NCBI RefSeq assembly: GCF_029961145.1
Contig: NZ_JASBRG010000005.1
Coordinates: 372,001-436,000, forward strand
Direction of reading: 5' to 3'
Source of the DNA: Pinibacter soli
GTDB taxonomy: Bacteria; Bacteroidota; Bacteroidia; Chitinophagales; Chitinophagaceae
DNA: 64,000 bases
Shown: in pieces, positions 46,438 through 55,315 of the stretch
How the letters are laid out: each line of letters starts with the position of its first letter
Numbering within the stretch: the stretch's first letter is position 1
Notes under the pieces: generated by a model
Databases searched by the model: none
The model's input: only the letters and a program-made list of their open reading frames with translations
What the model was told of the DNA's origin: nothing
Program-made: the position numbers and the translations under genes

Positions 46438-46503
46438 CTTTTGTATTCGATTGGGTGTTCTGTTTCTAAGCTTCGTTCTGGCTCCAATTTGATCCACAAA
46501 TAT

Positions 46504-46533
46504 AAAGGGCCGTACCTTTCGATACAGCCCTTT
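46504..46533 (-). terminator. Terminator after the 1170-residue adhesin
   Basis: AAAGGGC-C-GTA (46504-46514) pairs with TAC-A-GCCCTTT (46523-46533) with one internal mismatch. The T-run on the minus strand is weak. Confidence 0.55.
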
Positions 46534-46562
46534 GGGGTTTAAACGTTAAGAATTAACAACTA

Positions 46563-49500
46563 TTATTCTTTCACAACTCTTATGATTTCTCGTTTTGTTC
46601 CTTGTATAACCTGTATGAAGTAAACGCCTCTCGCAAAACCATCACCTACTGTTATAGTGCTGTTTGGCACTACATTGTTTTTAGCTTCGAGTACTCTGCC
46701 GGAAATGTCCACAACTTGTACGCTTACACGTTCCAGCATGTTGTTTGAGCTTATCTTCACTTTGAAGTTGGTTACGCTAGGATTAGGCACAGCTGCTGCT
46801 TTAAATAGCTTAGGCTGTTCGCTGTTCACCTGTCCTATGTTAAGCACTGTACTTCTTAATGGAACCTTGTTGTCACATGTTACAGTAATCTTGAAGCAGC
46901 ACTTGAATGTAGTGTTGGTAGAGCTATCGGTAACTTCATAGCAAATTTCGTAAACACCCGGATCGACCTGAGTTCCCATTATCGGTCCGCTAACTTGTTT
47001 GAAGCCTAATAACGGACGTTCAAATTCTGTAACAAAACCTGCGAGCGTCCACCTGTCTATATCGTTCCATCTGTTTAAATAATCATATCCATTCAGCAAT
47101 ACATATGGCTCTACAATCATGCTCGGACTGCCGCCTTTGTTGTTAGGTTCTGATGGGAACCAGTTTGTGAAAGTAAGTGGTTCGCCTGTCACCCATGCAA
47201 AACTTCCTTCTGTACCTGTGTTGTACAATCCTATCCAAGGAGCATACTTGTTCATCCTCATAAAGTTTGCGTTGATGAAATCACTTTCGTCTGAACTTCC
47301 AATAGTTACAAGGTGACCTCTCAGATCTTCTGATATTTGTTTACCTTCTGTCCAGAAGTACGCACCATCTGTTGAATAATAACCGTGACCATTCATTTCA
47401 CCGCCAAATGTCAGCTTGTTACCTGAGGTGTAAGCGCCATCTGGAATGTTAATTGTCGCAGGCCATTTTTTAGAAGGCAAAGTCCATTTCAGTATTCCTT
47501 TACATGTTTCAGGATCGGCCTGAATGGTTGTGTCTGAAGGACATTCGGTCAGCAATCCCCTGCATTTTACTTCTATGGTAAAGCAGCATGTATCTTTCTT
47601 ATTTGTTATTCTGTTTGTTGCTTCATAACAAACGGTGTAGATACCAGGACTTTGCTGGCTGAAATTAGCAGGTCCCTGTATTTGCCTGTATATTATTATA
47701 GGTTCATCAAATTCTGCGATGAATGGCAAATAGAACAATCCGGTCAAGTCGTTCCATCCGTTCTTTGGATCTGGTCCCCAGATATGTACATAAGGCTCAG
47801 CTATTGAATCAAGGCGTCCTCCATGGTTATTAGGTTCTGTTGGAGACCAATGTGTGAAGTTTACAGGTTCGCCTGTTACCCATGCAAATTCGCCAAGTTG
47901 TCCGGTATTATACATTCCTATCCACGGTCCATAAACGATACCTTGTGGGAATTTTTCAAAAACGAAATCACTTTCACCTTGAGAGGTAATGGTAACAAGG
48001 TGACCTCCTCTTGCAGTTGCCAGATCCCTTGCATCCGGCCATTGGTAGAAACCATCTGAAACATAATAAGCATGGTTGTTATAGGTTCCTTTATACCAAA
48101 GATTACTATTAGGTTCGTTGTAAGCCGGAGGCAGCATTATTGAATCCGGGAACACAAAATTAGGTTCCGGCCATGCTACTGTTGCCATACAGGTTATTGG
48201 ATCAGCATCAATAACTGTATCCTTAGGACATTTCACCGTTGTGGTAGGAGGAATTCCAACTTTCTTTGAAATAACAACTGTACCTGTAGCTGTACAATTC
48301 CTGGAATCTGTAATGGTGAAGCTGTATGTTCCGGCTGGTAAGCTGTCAAATATTCCTGTATTGTTGGTCCTTCCGTTGAGCATAAATGTAAATGGACCTG
48401 TACCTCCGTTTGCCATTATCTTAGCGCCTCCATCAGAAGAGTCGCCATTGGCGTTTGTAGTAGTTGCAGAGGCTGTCAAGTTACAGACATCATCAGCTGT
48501 CCATGTAAATTCTGCGGCATCGGTGAGTGAGCCTACGGTTGCGGTAATAGTATCTTTACCTGTCAAAGGTCCTTTGTAGCAGAAGGTTGCAACACCATTG
48601 GCATTTGTTATTGCAAATCCGCTACTGCCTGGGTTTTTGCCTTTAATGTTAAAGTCAACACGAACATCGCTAACCGCGTGTCCAAACTGATCCATCACAG
48701 TTGCATTGAAGCATTGTTGATTAGCTATATTTCCCGTTCCTGTTTTTGGAGAAATGGTTACGCTGGTTACAGTTGCCACTTCAGAGAACGATTGACCACC
48801 GGGATAACCGTAGGAGTCGTCATTGTTAAATCCATACATGAACACACCGAATGGCAATGTTCCGTTCAATGTGTGGGAACCGGGCTGAACCGTTATTTGC
48901 GCGCCTGAGAAACCCGTTGATCCTATTGGAGAAAATGATCCCGCCGGTATTGCCACTCCGTCCATGGTTACAGTTCCTACTATGGCCTGTGGCGCCACTA
49001 CGTTGATAAAGTGTGCAACATAACCTTCTACTGTTGTTACAGTATAGTTAGCCAGGAATTGTTCCAATGGCGGAACCAACATCATGAATGGGTCACCGGG
49101 GTTACCAGAGAATGTAGATCCATTTGCATACTGGCAAACCAATATTGGATTGTTTGATTCAACTACATTTTGACCTGTCAGTACTTTTTCAATAAACTGT
49201 CCTCTGTTGACGGCAGGTTGAGCAACACCGTTAATAGAAACGACCGTGTTATTCTCTGAAGCAAGGAAGCGCCAGGTATCACCATTGGTACGAGATTTCA
49301 ATGGCACCAATCCAAACTTCTTACCCCATGTAGATGTTGGAGGCAACATTTCTACAAGGTGGTCGCAATATGCATATCCGCCCGGCACATTACCGCACTG
49401 GTGAGTACCAAACACGCCCACGGGCTGGGTTGATGTTATAATTGTTCCTGAAAAATCACCGGTGGCAGAAGTGTTCATCAACTCATATGTTTGTCCTTTA

Positions 49501-50075
49501 TTCATTGTAATAGTGAACGGTACTCCAGCTACACGTGTACCTGTAGTTACAGATGGAGTGATGGTTACCTGGTTATTATCGGCCGTAGAAACGATTCCGA
49601 ATTCAACACCGGTAACTAAAGAATTTTTGTAAGTGATTACTATGTAATCATTGCCGAGCGCATCAGTTGGCAAACCCAAATAAGCATCTGCTGTAAAGGG
49701 AATATAGTTTAAACCATATACAGTTACTTCATCCGCAGCAGTGACATGTATGCCTTTGTTATCAACTGCGTTACTCGTGTGAGTAGCAGCATCTGCAGGC
49801 ACCACAACACTGGTTACCTTATTTGCCTGCACGGTAAAATTTTGAGTAAAACTAAGGCCGGGTATTGCAACAGTACCCGTAGTGTTTACGTTAGAAGTTA
49901 TAAAGAGTGTAAGGGTTGGTGTTCCCAGGTTGCCATCAAACATCAGCCAGAAATCCTTTCCTTTACTGTCTTTATTTTGTGCATGTGCAAATTGCATTTG
50001 CGTCAGGCAACATACGCAAAGCGTGAAGTATAGCACCGCTTTGCTCACGGAAGGTTTTAGTAATTTTGGTATCAT
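46563..50075 (-). CDS. T9SS-secreted multidomain adhesin with two HYR-embedded C-type lectin domains
   Basis: An 1170-residue surface protein with a signal peptide (to about residue 33). Residues about 130-370 resemble the IgGFc-binding N-terminal domain of Bacteroidota (FGTHQCGNVPGGYAYCDHLV). Next is a Big_1-like Ig domain (about 425-525), then a SprB-type repeat (about 530-606). Two 223-residue units follow at 616-838 and 845-1067. Each begins with a HYR half (CPKDTVIDADP; CPSDTTIQADP), passes into a C-type lectin domain with an EPN motif (747-749 and 976-978), and ends with the other HYR half (CCFTIEVKC; CCFKITVTC). A T9SS C-terminal sorting domain ends the protein (GRVLEAKNNV, ARGVYFIQV). 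EPN usually signals mannose-type binding. PorU and PorV elsewhere in the window would process it. Confidence 0.88.
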   Translation of the reverse strand: MIPKLLKPSVSKAVLYFTLCVCCLTQMQFAHAQNKDSKGKDFWLMFDGNLGTPTLTLFITSNVNTTGTVAIPGLSFTQNFTVQANKVTSVVVPADAATHTSNAVDNKGIHVTAADEVTVYGLNYIPFTADAYLGLPTDALGNDYIVITYKNSLVTGVEFGIVSTADNNQVTITPSVTTGTRVAGVPFTITMNKGQTYELMNTSATGDFSGTIITSTQPVGVFGTHQCGNVPGGYAYCDHLVEMLPPTSTWGKKFGLVPLKSRTNGDTWRFLASENNTVVSINGVAQPAVNRGQFIEKVLTGQNVVESNNPILVCQYANGSTFSGNPGDPFMMLVPPLEQFLANYTVTTVEGYVAHFINVVAPQAIVGTVTMDGVAIPAGSFSPIGSTGFSGAQITVQPGSHTLNGTLPFGVFMYGFNNDDSYGYPGGQSFSEVATVTSVTISPKTGTGNIANQQCFNATVMDQFGHAVSDVRVDFNIKGKNPGSSGFAITNANGVATFCYKGPLTGKDTITATVGSLTDAAEFTWTADDVCNLTASATTTNANGDSSDGGAKIMANGGTGPFTFMLNGRTNNTGIFDSLPAGTYSFTITDSRNCTATGTVVISKKVGIPPTTTVKCPKDTVIDADPITCMATVAWPEPNFVFPDSIMLPPAYNEPNSNLWYKGTYNNHAYYVSDGFYQWPDARDLATARGGHLVTITSQGESDFVFEKFPQGIVYGPWIGMYNTGQLGEFAWVTGEPVNFTHWSPTEPNNHGGRLDSIAEPYVHIWGPDPKNGWNDLTGLFYLPFIAEFDEPIIIYRQIQGPANFSQQSPGIYTVCYEATNRITNKKDTCCFTIEVKCRGLLTECPSDTTIQADPETCKGILKWTLPSKKWPATINIPDGAYTSGNKLTFGGEMNGHGYYSTDGAYFWTEGKQISEDLRGHLVTIGSSDESDFINANFMRMNKYAPWIGLYNTGTEGSFAWVTGEPLTFTNWFPSEPNNKGGSPSMIVEPYVLLNGYDYLNRWNDIDRWTLAGFVTEFERPLLGFKQVSGPIMGTQVDPGVYEICYEVTDSSTNTTFKCCFKITVTCDNKVPLRSTVLNIGQVNSEQPKLFKAAAVPNPSVTNFKVKISSNNMLERVSVQVVDISGRVLEAKNNVVPNSTITVGDGFARGVYFIQVIQGTKREIIRVVKE

Positions 50076-50105
50076 AACGGGTTCTTTTGTTGATTAAAAA
50101 GTCTG

Positions 50106-50627
50106 TTAGTTTTTTGATACTGATAGATCTACAACATCGTATTTGGATACATCTGCTTTGAATGCCGGTGTTACCTGCGATGCAGCAATAACACATTCCT
50201 TTGCTGCATCATTATCGCAACCGGCCAGGATAGTTTCGCCGGCAGCCAGCACAAGTTGTTTACCTGCAGCGCCTGATACTGTTACCTTTTGCTGGGTTTC
50301 AAATTTTTCTTTCCAGCTTACTTTCACTGCATAACTGTTTTTGTTATCTACTTTCAGAAAAACAGTTTGCTGGCCCTTGCAATCTTTTATTACGTAATAG
50401 ATTTCTACTTTACCGGTGGACTTTGCAAGTATCCACTGTTCATCGCTGTTAGTGTATGAAATGATTTTGTTTGTGGAAGAAACTTTTCTGCCACTGCCAG
50501 AGTGAAGAGAAGCAGTGAAACAAAATAGAACAGCAAGCAATAAAACAATTTTCTGAAAGTGCGGGCTTTGATTGGCAAGCCATCTGGCAACGGATGACTT
50601 TTTAACATCGCAAGTTTTCTTAACCAT
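50106..50627 (-). CDS. 173-residue exported hypothetical, upstream partner of the adhesin
   Basis: The protein has a basic N-terminus and one hydrophobic segment (IVLLLAVLFCFTASL, about residues 27-41), which acts as a signal or anchor. A beta-rich domain follows with VEIYYVIKDCKGQQTVFLKV and YAVKVSWKEKFETQQKVTV, probably a small Ig-like fold. Two cysteines (GCDNDAAKEC) may pair. It ends 30 bp upstream of the adhesin start, so the two are likely co-transcribed and may work together on the surface. No family is recognised. Confidence 0.7.
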   Translation of the reverse strand: MVKKTCDVKKSSVARWLANQSPHFQKIVLLLAVLFCFTASLHSGSGRKVSSTNKIISYTNSDEQWILAKSTGKVEIYYVIKDCKGQQTVFLKVDNKNSYAVKVSWKEKFETQQKVTVSGAAGKQLVLAAGETILAGCDNDAAKECVIAASQVTPAFKADVSKYDVVDLSVSKN

Positions 50628-50992
50628 ACTTTTTCATTTTAAGGTTATAGCAATAGTTAGACGTACAGAGGGATATAAACATAAAAATGCCATGGCGTAT
50701 GATTACGTTCGTCTCTACATGCGTTTGTTGTAATTGTTGTAATCAAAAACCTGGCTTAAGTGTACGGCAGTGTCATTAGATATGCTTGATAAAGAATATC
50801 GTGAAAGGATATTATAACTTTTTATCTGGGCAGGAATTACTCTTGTGGTAGGGTTGAATTATTAAAGATTTAATTGAGACCAAGCAGGAGATTTTTAATA
50901 GGACACTATTAGAAGTAAACAAATGTATTAAGATAAACACGCTCATCATATAGCCATAAATAGCTATATTTACTAACCCGAACAAGTCTCCT
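50628..50992. other. 365-bp gene-free region between divergent genes
   Basis: No convincing open frame, tRNA or terminator was seen. It must hold the promoters for the 50106 gene and the LuxR gene. Near the right end is the palindrome listed at 50948-50969. Confidence 0.5.
50948..50969 (+). promoter_or_regulatory. Palindrome ATATAGC-N8-GCTATAT upstream of the LuxR gene
   Basis: Seven-base arms are exact reverse complements, ending 24 nt before the ATG. The position suits an operator, possibly for autoregulation by the LuxR-type protein. Confidence 0.35.
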
Positions 50993-51808
50993 ATGCTAAG
51001 TTTTCGATCTACATTTTATCAACGAAGTGAAGATAAACTACAAGGCAATCTTCATATAAATACTCAGCAACTATTACAAGAGATGAGTATTGCAAACAAT
51101 GCTTTTGCAAAAACTTCGTCATCATTTTTATTTATACTCGATAAAAATCAACACGAATATTTTTATCTCGATGGCAATGCAAAGAATATATTACTAAGCA
51201 ATTACTTTTCTGAAAACAATTTGCCGGCAGCATTACGTTGGAACAATGATGATGAAAAAATATTGCTGGAAAAAATATTTCCTGCAATAGAATTACTATG
51301 TAGGGAAAATTGTTTCGAAAGTGATAGGCTAACTTTCTCATTTAATTTTCGCGTTTTCTCAAATGAAGGCACAGAGCGAATTTTCATACAAATTATTTCT
51401 TTCATCAATAGCTTTAGCAAAGAAGCTCCGCTACATTTTGTTGGAACATTTACAGATATCACACATTTTAAAAACGACAACAAGATAATTTTCGTTGCCG
51501 AAAAAAATAATGCGGACAGTAATGACTGTGAACTAATCACACGTGATGTTTTCTCACCGGACAAAAACCCTGTACATCTCACAAAACGTGAAATAGAAGT
51601 ATTGAAATGCATCAACGTTGGCCTAAGCAGTAAACAAATTGCCGACAAACTTTTTGCAAGCCTCAACACGATTAACAATCACCGCAAAAACATTTTAAAG
51701 AAAACACACACCAAGAACACTTCCGAACTGATCAGTTTTGCGCTGAAACAAGGCTTGTTGCAACTGTGGCTGTTAGTTGATAGCTGTTGCTTGCTGGCTA
51801 ACTTGTAG
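50993..51808 (+). CDS. LuxR-type regulator with PAS-like sensor domain
   Basis: A 271-residue regulator. The N-terminal 170 residues have strand/helix spacing like a PAS domain (SSFLFILDKNQHEYFYLDGN, HFVGTFTDITHFKND). The C-terminal HTH is clear: LTKREIEVLKCINVGLSSKQ, then IADKLFASLNTINNHRKNIL. The last 15 residues (from about 257, QLWLLVDSCC and LLANL) do not match the family. They are encoded by a TGTTAGTTGATAG repeat that continues beyond the stop. The gene lies upstream of ccmB (72 bp) and may share its transcript; its targets are unknown. Confidence 0.85.
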   Translation: MLSFRSTFYQRSEDKLQGNLHINTQQLLQEMSIANNAFAKTSSSFLFILDKNQHEYFYLDGNAKNILLSNYFSENNLPAALRWNNDDEKILLEKIFPAIELLCRENCFESDRLTFSFNFRVFSNEGTERIFIQIISFINSFSKEAPLHFVGTFTDITHFKNDNKIIFVAEKNNADSNDCELITRDVFSPDKNPVHLTKREIEVLKCINVGLSSKQIADKLFASLNTINNHRKNILKKTHTKNTSELISFALKQGLLQLWLLVDSCCLLANL

Positions 51809-51859
51809 GCAGTGGACGGCCACTTCCTCCTAACAACAATCAACTAACAACCAACAACT
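51768..51859. repeat. TGTTAGTTGATAGCTGTT inverted repeat across the LuxR stop codon
   Basis: The left arm TGTTAGTTGATAGCTGTT (51771-51788) lies inside the coding frame. It faces AACAACAATCAACTAACAAC (51832-51851) across a region holding the stop codon. It belongs with the GTTGGTTGATAGTTGTTAG tract at about 37622-37640. Confidence 0.65.
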
Positions 51860-51880
51860 TCTCCTTACCTTCGCTCCGCA

Positions 51881-52531
51881 ATGAGTCACATTCTAACACT
51901 TTTCAAGAAAGATTTTTTGCTGGAAATACGCCAGCAGCATACTTTTTACGGCATTTTGCTGTATGTGGCTGCTACCATTTTCGTATTGTACCTTGCTATG
52001 GGTCAACCGGAAAGCGCCGTATGGAACGGACTTTTCTGGATGATCCAGCTATTTGTCTGCGTAAATGCCGTGGCTAAAAGTTTTTTGCAGGAAAGTCGCG
52101 GAAGAATGTTGTATTTCTATTCTATTACAGGAGCACGGAATTTTATCATCGCCAAGTTAGTTTTCAACGGCTTGCTGATGATGGCCATGAGCCTCGTAAG
52201 CTGGGGGCTTTTTACTGTTTTGTTAGGGAATACGGTAAGATATGGCGCAATGTTCTTTGGCCTTACTGTACTGGGGGGAGTAAGCCTGAGCCTCGTTTTC
52301 ACCTTTTTGTCTGCCATAGCTGCAAGAGCTCAGCAGAACGCATCGTTAATGGCAATACTTGGTTTTCCCATCATTATTCCACAATTGATGCTTTTAATGA
52401 AAGTAGCCAACGCTGCCTTTTCCGATGTTATCCAGGCCGGTATGTTTCAGATGGTTTCTCTTTTGGTTGCCATGGACATCCTGGTTGTTGCGCTGGCAAT
52501 CATCTTGTTTCCATTTTTATGGAAGGACTAG
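51881..52531 (+). CDS. ccmB: Cytochrome c biogenesis protein CcmB
   Basis: CcmB is the membrane subunit of the CcmABC haem-handling ABC transporter used in cytochrome c maturation. The 216-residue protein has six hydrophobic helices. The N-terminus KDFLLEIRQQHTFYGILLYV matches the family, as does the segment LFWMIQLFVCVNAVAKSFLQESRGRMLYFY. AARAQQNASLMAILGFPIIIPQLM is diagnostic. No ccmA is in the window. The ccmC gene follows after 140 bp with its own -7 element. Confidence 0.93.
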   Translation: MSHILTLFKKDFLLEIRQQHTFYGILLYVAATIFVLYLAMGQPESAVWNGLFWMIQLFVCVNAVAKSFLQESRGRMLYFYSITGARNFIIAKLVFNGLLMMAMSLVSWGLFTVLLGNTVRYGAMFFGLTVLGGVSLSLVFTFLSAIAARAQQNASLMAILGFPIIIPQLMLLMKVANAAFSDVIQAGMFQMVSLLVAMDILVVALAIILFPFLWKD

Positions 52532-52603
52532 TCAGCGTGAATGGTGAACCACTCACGAACACCCACCTGACCAAACTCTCTTTTTTCTTATCCCCGTTTA
52601 CAT

Positions 52604-52611
52604 TAAATTTG
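52604..52611 (+). promoter_or_regulatory. -7 element TAAATTTG for ccmC
   Basis: Exact TAnnTTTG match 60 nt before the ccmC ATG, suggesting that ccmCD can be transcribed apart from ccmB. Confidence 0.45.
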
Positions 52612-52671
52612 CCCACACTTTCAACTTGTGAAAGCTGATGCTCCTCATAAGTTATTACCAATCTTATATTT

Positions 52672-53352
52672 ATGCACAAGAAATGGTGGAAAATACTCTG
52701 TGTTATTTTGCTTATCTATACAGTTGTCGGCGGTTTCCTGTTTACCGTTCCGGCAAGGGAGATTTTACACGAAACAATTCGCAACCTGTACTTCCACGTG
52801 TGCATGTGGTTCGGAATGATGATCCTTTTTACCACTTCAGTTGTTTATTCTGTAAAGTATTTGCGTTCGCAAAAGTTACGTGATGATGTTTACGCAGTGA
52901 ACTTTACCAAAGTAGGTATTGTTTTCGGTGTACTGGGTTATACAACGGGCGCCTTGTGGGCAAAATACACATGGACAGAATTCGCTTCTGACACAGAAAT
53001 ATTTCGCGAGCCTAAACTATTGGGCGCCGCAATTGCGTTGCTTATTTACTTTGCGTATTTCGTGCTGAGAGGTTCATTAACAGATATTGATAAGAGAGCA
53101 AGAATAAGCGCTGTGTATGCCATTTTTGCCTATGCAATGCTTTTCCCGACTCTATGGATATTGCCAAGAATTCTTGACAGTTTGCATCCGGGAAAAGAAG
53201 GCAACCCGGCCCTGAATTTTAAAGACAGCGATGCCCGTTTAAGAATGGTTTTTTATCCTGCCATCATCGGATGGACGCTATTAGGCGTTTGGATAACATC
53301 ATTGAAAATCAGGCTAGATTTAATAAAAGAAAGAAGCATTTTAAATGACTAA
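52672..53352 (+). CDS. ccmC: Cytochrome c biogenesis protein CcmC/CcsA family
   Basis: CcmC moves haem to the chaperone CcmE at the outer face of the inner membrane. The 226-residue protein has six hydrophobic helices. It shows the tryptophan-rich haem motif in shortened form (ALWAKYTWTEFASDTE), flanked by two histidines: YFHVCMWFGMM and SLHPGKEGNPAL. These are standard haem ligands of the family. It overlaps the following small gene by 8 bp. It serves cytochromes such as the lipoprotein cytochrome at 5840. Confidence 0.92.
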   Translation: MHKKWWKILCVILLIYTVVGGFLFTVPAREILHETIRNLYFHVCMWFGMMILFTTSVVYSVKYLRSQKLRDDVYAVNFTKVGIVFGVLGYTTGALWAKYTWTEFASDTEIFREPKLLGAAIALLIYFAYFVLRGSLTDIDKRARISAVYAIFAYAMLFPTLWILPRILDSLHPGKEGNPALNFKDSDARLRMVFYPAIIGWTLLGVWITSLKIRLDLIKERSILND

Positions 53353-53569
53353 AATTCAATTATTGCTGGCAATGATATTGCTTCAGCTAATCCCCGTTTC
53401 CCTTTGGGCACAGGCAACAGAGGCCCAACAAAAATATACAGCCTTTGAAATGCGCAGTAATGGAAAAATTTATGTGGTTGTCGCTGTAGTATTAATCATT
53501 CTGTTTGGCTTATTAACTTATTTGGTAAGGCTTGACAGAAAGATCACTAAGCTTGAGAAGGAAAAGTAA
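53345..53569 (+). CDS. ccmD: CcmD-like small membrane protein
   Basis: A 74-residue protein with a signal-like N-terminal helix (MTKIQLLLAMILLQLIPVSL) and a second membrane helix (VVVAVVLIILFGLLTYLV) followed by charged LDRKITKLEKEK. The length, the final membrane helix with a charged tail, and the 8-bp overlap with ccmC fit a CcmD-type subunit of the haem exporter. Sequence conservation in this family is weak, so the assignment rests largely on context. Confidence 0.7.
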   Translation: MTKIQLLLAMILLQLIPVSLWAQATEAQQKYTAFEMRSNGKIYVVVAVVLIILFGLLTYLVRLDRKITKLEKEK

Positions 53570-53746
53570 AAAGCATTCTGCGGAGCCTTTTGAATTTTTA
53601 CTTTTTACTTTCCTAACATTTAACTTCTAATTTTTCAAAATACCCTTAGCTTGCACGCCAAAATGAAAAACAAAGAAAACCTGTAGTTCATTTTTCTTAT
53701 TTAGCCCTGTAGCAACCAACGATTGTAATACCATAAATTTCAAACT

Positions 53747-55165
53747 ATGTCTACTAAACATGAGTACAGCTTTTTTGGAGCTGTAGAGAAAAGCTTTGAC
53801 AAAGCAGCCAAATTCACTACAGTTGATGAAGGCGTGCTTGAACAAATTAAACAATGTAATGCCGTTTACCGTATGCACTTTCCGGTTAAGATCGGAGACA
53901 AAGTGGAAGTTATAAAAGCATACCGCGTACAACACTCTCACCACAAAACACCTTGTAAAGGTGGTATCCGTTTCGCCACTTCTGTAAATCTTGATGAAGT
54001 AATGGCTCTTGCCGCATTGATGACATTTAAATGTGCCATCGTCAATGTTCCATTTGGTGGAGCTAAAGGCGGTATCAATATTGACCCTAAAAAATATACC
54101 CCTTACGAACTCGAAAAAATTACGCGCCGCTATACAGCGGAGCTGATCAAGAAAAACTTTATTGGCCCTGGTACAGACGTTCCTGCCCCTGATTATGGTA
54201 CAGGTGAGCGTGAAATGTCATGGATCCTCGATACATATACAAGTATGCGCCCCGGCGAAATTGACGCATTGGGTTGCGTTACAGGTAAACCGGTTTCACA
54301 AGGCGGTGTTCGCGGTCGTCGCGAAGCAACGGGCCTTGGTGTATTCTATGGATTGCGCGAAGTATGTAACATGCCTGAAATGATGCAGCGTGTTGGCATG
54401 GAAGTAGGTATTAAAAATAAACGCGTTATTGTACAAGGTTTAGGAAACGTGGGCTACCACGCTGCTAAATTCTTCCGTGAAGGAGGTGCGAAAGTTATTG
54501 CTTTGGCTGAGTACGAAGGAGCTATCACAAACCCAGATGGTTTGAACGAAGAAGAAGTTTTCCAACACAGAAAGAAAACCGGTTCTATCCTTAACTTCCC
54601 TGGCGCAACTAATGTTGAAAATTCAAATCTTGCTCTGGAACTTGATTGTGATATCCTGATCCCGGCAGCTTTGGAAAACGTTATCAACGGAGAGAATGCG
54701 CCAAGGGTAAAAGCAAGAATCATTGGTGAAGCAGCGAACGGACCGCTTACTCCGGAAGCAGATGAAGTATTTGCAAAGAGAGGAGTACTTGTTGTTCCTG
54801 ATATGTATCTGAACGCTGGCGGTGTTACTGTTTCATACTTTGAATGGCTGAAAAACCTTAGCCACGTTCGCTACGGTAGATTGGAGAAAAGATTCACAGA
54901 AAACATGAATGCCCGCATTATAGAGCAAATGGAAGATCTTACCGGCAAAAAAGTAGTTGATCAGGAACGACAACTGATCATGCACGGCGCCGACGAGGTT
55001 GACTTAGTATACAGCGGTCTTGAAGAAACAATGATCACTGCAACACGTGAGATTGTTGATTGCTGGCACGCTAATCCTTCCATTCCTGATATGCGTACAG
55101 CAGCTTATGTAGTAGCGATCAATAAAGTTGCTACAAGCTATGCTGAGCTGGGCATTTTCCCATAG
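53747..55165 (+). CDS. gdhA: Glutamate dehydrogenase family (Glu/Leu/Phe/Val dehydrogenase)
   Basis: Gdh interconverts glutamate and 2-oxoglutarate with ammonia and NAD(P). The 472-residue protein carries the substrate site KGGIRF and [20 protein letters not shown], with the catalytic lysine in the last. [20 protein letters not shown] and the Rossmann motif [15 protein letters not shown] also match. [12 protein letters not shown] and [13 protein letters not shown] complete the signature. The length is slightly above the usual 420-450 because of the N-terminal 40 residues and an inserted KNKRVIV region. A very strong hairpin follows the stop. Confidence 0.95.
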   Translation: MSTKHEYSFFGAVEKSFDKAAKFTTVDEGVLEQIKQCNAVYRMHFPVKIGDKVEVIKAYRVQHSHHKTPCKGGIRFATSVNLDEVMALAALMTFKCAIVNVPFGGAKGGINIDPKKYTPYELEKITRRYTAELIKKNFIGPGTDVPAPDYGTGEREMSWILDTYTSMRPGEIDALGCVTGKPVSQGGVRGRREATGLGVFYGLREVCNMPEMMQRVGMEVGIKNKRVIVQGLGNVGYHAAKFFREGGAKVIALAEYEGAITNPDGLNEEEVFQHRKKTGSILNFPGATNVENSNLALELDCDILIPAALENVINGENAPRVKARIIGEAANGPLTPEADEVFAKRGVLVVPDMYLNAGGVTVSYFEWLKNLSHVRYGRLEKRFTENMNARIIEQMEDLTGKKVVDQERQLIMHGADEVDLVYSGLEETMITATREIVDCWHANPSIPDMRTAAYVVAINKVATSYAELGIFP

Positions 55166-55172
55166 GTGATGG

Positions 55173-55311
55173 CACACAGATGACACTGATTTACACAAAT
55201 TGGATTTATATAAAAAGAGAACAGCAAGACTATATTGTCTTGCTGTTCTCTTTTTATATAAATCCTAACACAAAATCAGCGTCAATCAGTCCAATCAGTG
55301 TCATCTGCGTG
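55173..55311. repeat. Giant hairpin: 29-bp perfect stem inside a GATGACACTGATT repeat pair
   Basis: The perfect arms at 55202-55230 and 55237-55265 (GGATTTATATAAAAAGAGAA and onwards) have a 6-nt loop. They are flanked by CACACAGATGACACTGATT (55173-55191) and its near complement AATCAGTGTCATCTGCGTG (55293-55311). It lies between the convergent gdhA and 55316 genes and would terminate transcription from both sides. Confidence 0.85.
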
Positions 55312-55315
55312 CTCT

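Noticed and set aside
46563-50075. Possible phage tail-fibre identity for the large lectin-containing protein.
   Set aside because: It has a signal peptide and a T9SS C-terminal domain and there are no phage genes nearby.
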